A program made the position numbers and the translations under genes. This document shows positions 62,016 to 64,000 of a stretch of DNA of 64,000 nt, piece by piece. Origin of the DNA: Lamellibrachia satsuma (taxonomy: Eukaryota > Annelida > Polychaeta > Sabellida > Siboglinidae); the NCBI GenBank assembly GCA_033239005.1, contig BSQZ01000005.1, positions 1-64,000 on the forward strand. Direction: 5' to 3'. The notes under the pieces were generated by a model, which was not told where the DNA came from, searched no databases, and worked only from the letters and a program-made list of their open reading frames with translations. Every line of letters starts with the position of its first letter. Position 1 is the stretch's first letter.

Positions 62016-62292
62016 CATGAACACTTACTGAAAGCAACTGTGTACAATGTAATCGACACATCAATGATATGACATATTGTGATGTTTTTCGGTAAAATTG
62101 TAGGTGAAATACAAGAGGATTAAACGTATGTGGTATTTACTCTAACTTTAAATATGTCTATTAAAGTTAAAGTAAATACCACCAACTTTTAGTCATCTTG
62201 TATTTCACCTACAATGTTATTAACATACATCATGCATGTAATAATATTGATGTTTCAATTATGATATATACAGTTGCTTTCAGTAAGTGAAT
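62016..62292. repeat. Large imperfect palindrome between the two Harbinger genes
   Basis: Inner arms 62097-62151 and 62161-62215 are 55 bp each, match at about 49 of 55 positions and are separated by a 9-bp loop. Outer arms (ACTTACTGAAAGCAACTGT near 62022 and its inverse near 62268) extend the structure to about 275 bp. It could be an inserted fold-back MITE. It lies where the two convergent transcripts would end. Confidence 0.75.
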
Positions 62293-62361
62293 TATGAATG
62301 TATCAGTTCATAAACATGAGTTCAAATGTTGTAGTGATGATTCCTACCTACTGTCAGACTA

Positions 62362-63993
62362 TTATCCAAAGTAATTTCTCACAACAGCATCTCTAGCTGC
62401 TTTCCCTGCCGCAGTGCGTACCCGCTCGGCGGACGCAGCGTGAGTATTGCCCCTGTAGGCTGGTGGGGGGTTGTCTTCTGGATGAGGGTCCGTGTCATGC
62501 CCTGCTGGTGGTGGCAGTCCAAGCCGTGTTGCACGGTTGTGCAGCATCACACATGCACAGATAACTTTGCATGCCTTTGTTGGGGTGAGGCGGATCTCAC
62601 TGTGCATCCGATGCCATCAACGTTTTAGCACACTAATGCATCGTTCGACAGTGCTTCGCGTGATGCAGTGGGCGTCTGTGTATGCTCGTTCCTGGCGATC
62701 CAATGGATTCAATATCAGTGTGAGCAGCCAGTCTCGAAGCATGTAGCCACTGTCGCCAAAAAACACCCCTGTCAGTGTCTTCTGGTGTGACTCAAACGCG
62801 TCAAACAGTGATGATTCCCTGAGTATTCTGGCGTCATGAACTGAGCCTGGCCACTTGGCTACACAGTTGATTATCAGCATACCAGCATCACAAATCAACT
62901 ACAACAGAGAAAGTTGACATTCATTCAATGTGCATGCTTATAAAGATGAATAAATGTAGTTTTTCTTTCTGTTTGAAATACATTTAACTACGTAGGTAGT
63001 ACATGACAAAAATATGTGTGTTTTATTTAGAAATGTTCAAAAGCAAACAAGGGTGAAGTTAAATAAACATTAATTGTACTTATTCAATTTCGGATTTAAA
63101 AAATCTTGAGCATGTTAATTTGGAATTTAATGGAAAGGATATATATACCAGTAATGACACTGTTAAGCTTTTACATAAAGTATCGATTTGTAAAGATTGG
63201 TAATATCAAACATAATAGAAACATTTTGTAGGTGGAAAGATCAAATTATTTTACTGCCCTCCTTTGATTACTTATGAATACGACAGTTTGTTTGATGTTG
63301 GTGACATCTTACTGGCAACAGTTGCCTTTACTTGAATAGCTGAGCTGCCATTCAAGCAATAAAACCCCTGTCTTGTGATGCCCTGTCCACAGAGAGGCAC
63401 CCTTTCTTATCAGCTCAGAGGAACCTTTAAACAATACAATGGTCAGTTGGCTGCTGTTACTAATTGCAATTAAGTGGTTAGCTCCGTACAAGTGTAAATA
63501 AGGCTGCTAAGGAAAATAAGATAGCAATGTTAGTTTATTCTCTTATATGGAAGGCAAACTTAATGTTACACTTTGTAACAGTGTGGATGTCAGCAACTTT
63601 TTTACAGGCTTTTGAGGACTGAACAGTCAGCAATAGCTTTCTATCCTCAGTAACAAAAAGTTTATCCTCGAATGTGTTAGTATTATTATAGTACTAATAA
63701 AGTATTTGTATACTTTCACAACTATTGTTTTGACTTTAATAATGATTGTATTTATCAATTGTTTGAGTGCAACTGTGGCTGTGGGAGACTGTATTGGCAC
63801 GTTAGTGCCATCGATGCACCCTGCCACGTTACGACAACCTGCCAGCCGCAGGAATTTCACCTTCTGTTGGTCGGCTACTTGTTGCGTTGGCAGACACACC
63901 CAATCGTGCATTCGATGAACCAACGCGTTGGTCACTCGATGTATGGTCCTCGACGCTGTGGACTGGTCAATGCCGATTGTCTGGAGCCTGTGT
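62362..63993 (-). pseudogene. HARBI1: HARBI1-like PIF/Harbinger transposase, partial and interrupted
   Basis: The minus strand reads IGIDQSTASRTIHRVTNALV, then RLAGCRNVAGCIDGTNVPI (first catalytic Asp), a gap of about 0.9 kb, then from a TTGTAG acceptor at 62899 ICDAGMLIINCVAKWPGSVHDARIL (second Asp), FFGDSGYMLRDWLLTLILNP, STVERCISVLKR (catalytic Glu), TGA, then WHRMHSEIRLTPTKACKVICACVMLHN. This is the DDE nuclease of Harbinger transposons. The TGA at 62617-62619 stands where the family has Arg. The segment between the first and second Asp blocks is missing or lies in an unfound exon. The N-terminal part would lie beyond the right edge of the window, but a stop at 63993 already cuts the frame. 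Confidence 0.8.
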
Positions 63994-64000
63994 CAACAAC

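Overview
This window is animal (metazoan) nuclear DNA, not bacterial. It is AT-rich, long open frames are rare, and coding signal occurs as short exons bounded by GT..AG splice sites. It holds non-LTR retrotransposon fragments and PIF/Harbinger, Mutator-like and probable pogo and CACTA elements, plus satellites and microsatellites. A TIR-domain exon, a DUF4806-type gene, an I-PpoI-like His-Me endonuclease and HARBI1 together suggest a marine invertebrate such as a mollusc or another lophotrochozoan. The species cannot be fixed from the sequence alone.

Region 1 (1-38006) is a tandem array of a roughly 10.5-12.6 kb unit: 1-12310, 12311-22762, 22763-35335, and a truncated fourth unit 35336-38006. 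Each unit holds, in order: a decayed L2/CR1-type LINE remnant on the minus strand; exons of an unidentified minus-strand gene; a roughly 64-bp minisatellite; a nested tandem array of a 1.81-1.83 kb repeat (3, 2 and 4 copies in units 1-3) that carries a dead reverse-transcriptase fragment; a plus-strand TIR-domain exon with a poly(A) signal; and a GC-rich NRF1/ETS/YY1 promoter-like cluster. Units 3 and 4 carry different deletions that remove host exons. The array stops abruptly at 38006.

Region 2 (38006-43180) is a transposon cluster: a decayed Mutator-like transposase gene, a minus-strand zinc-bound His-Me (I-PpoI-like) homing-endonuclease domain with its key residues in place, and a 5'-truncated LINE whose RT frame is still open.

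Region 3 (43180-48000) has a six-exon minus-strand DUF4806-family gene whose exon phases all agree. Upstream of it are two fragments of a possible CACTA-type protein, one containing a His-Asp-rich 6-residue repeat.

Region 4 (48350-54500) is mostly repeats: a pogo-like MITE, a 271-bp AT-rich palindromic satellite, a CpG-rich repeat patch, a frameshifted LINE ORF1, and two diverged relatives of segments of the big array.

Region 5 (54990-57830) contains the 3' end of an unidentified plus-strand gene. Region 6 (59900-64000) is a decayed Harbinger pair (Myb/SANT-like protein and HARBI1 transposase) arranged tail to tail around a large imperfect palindrome.
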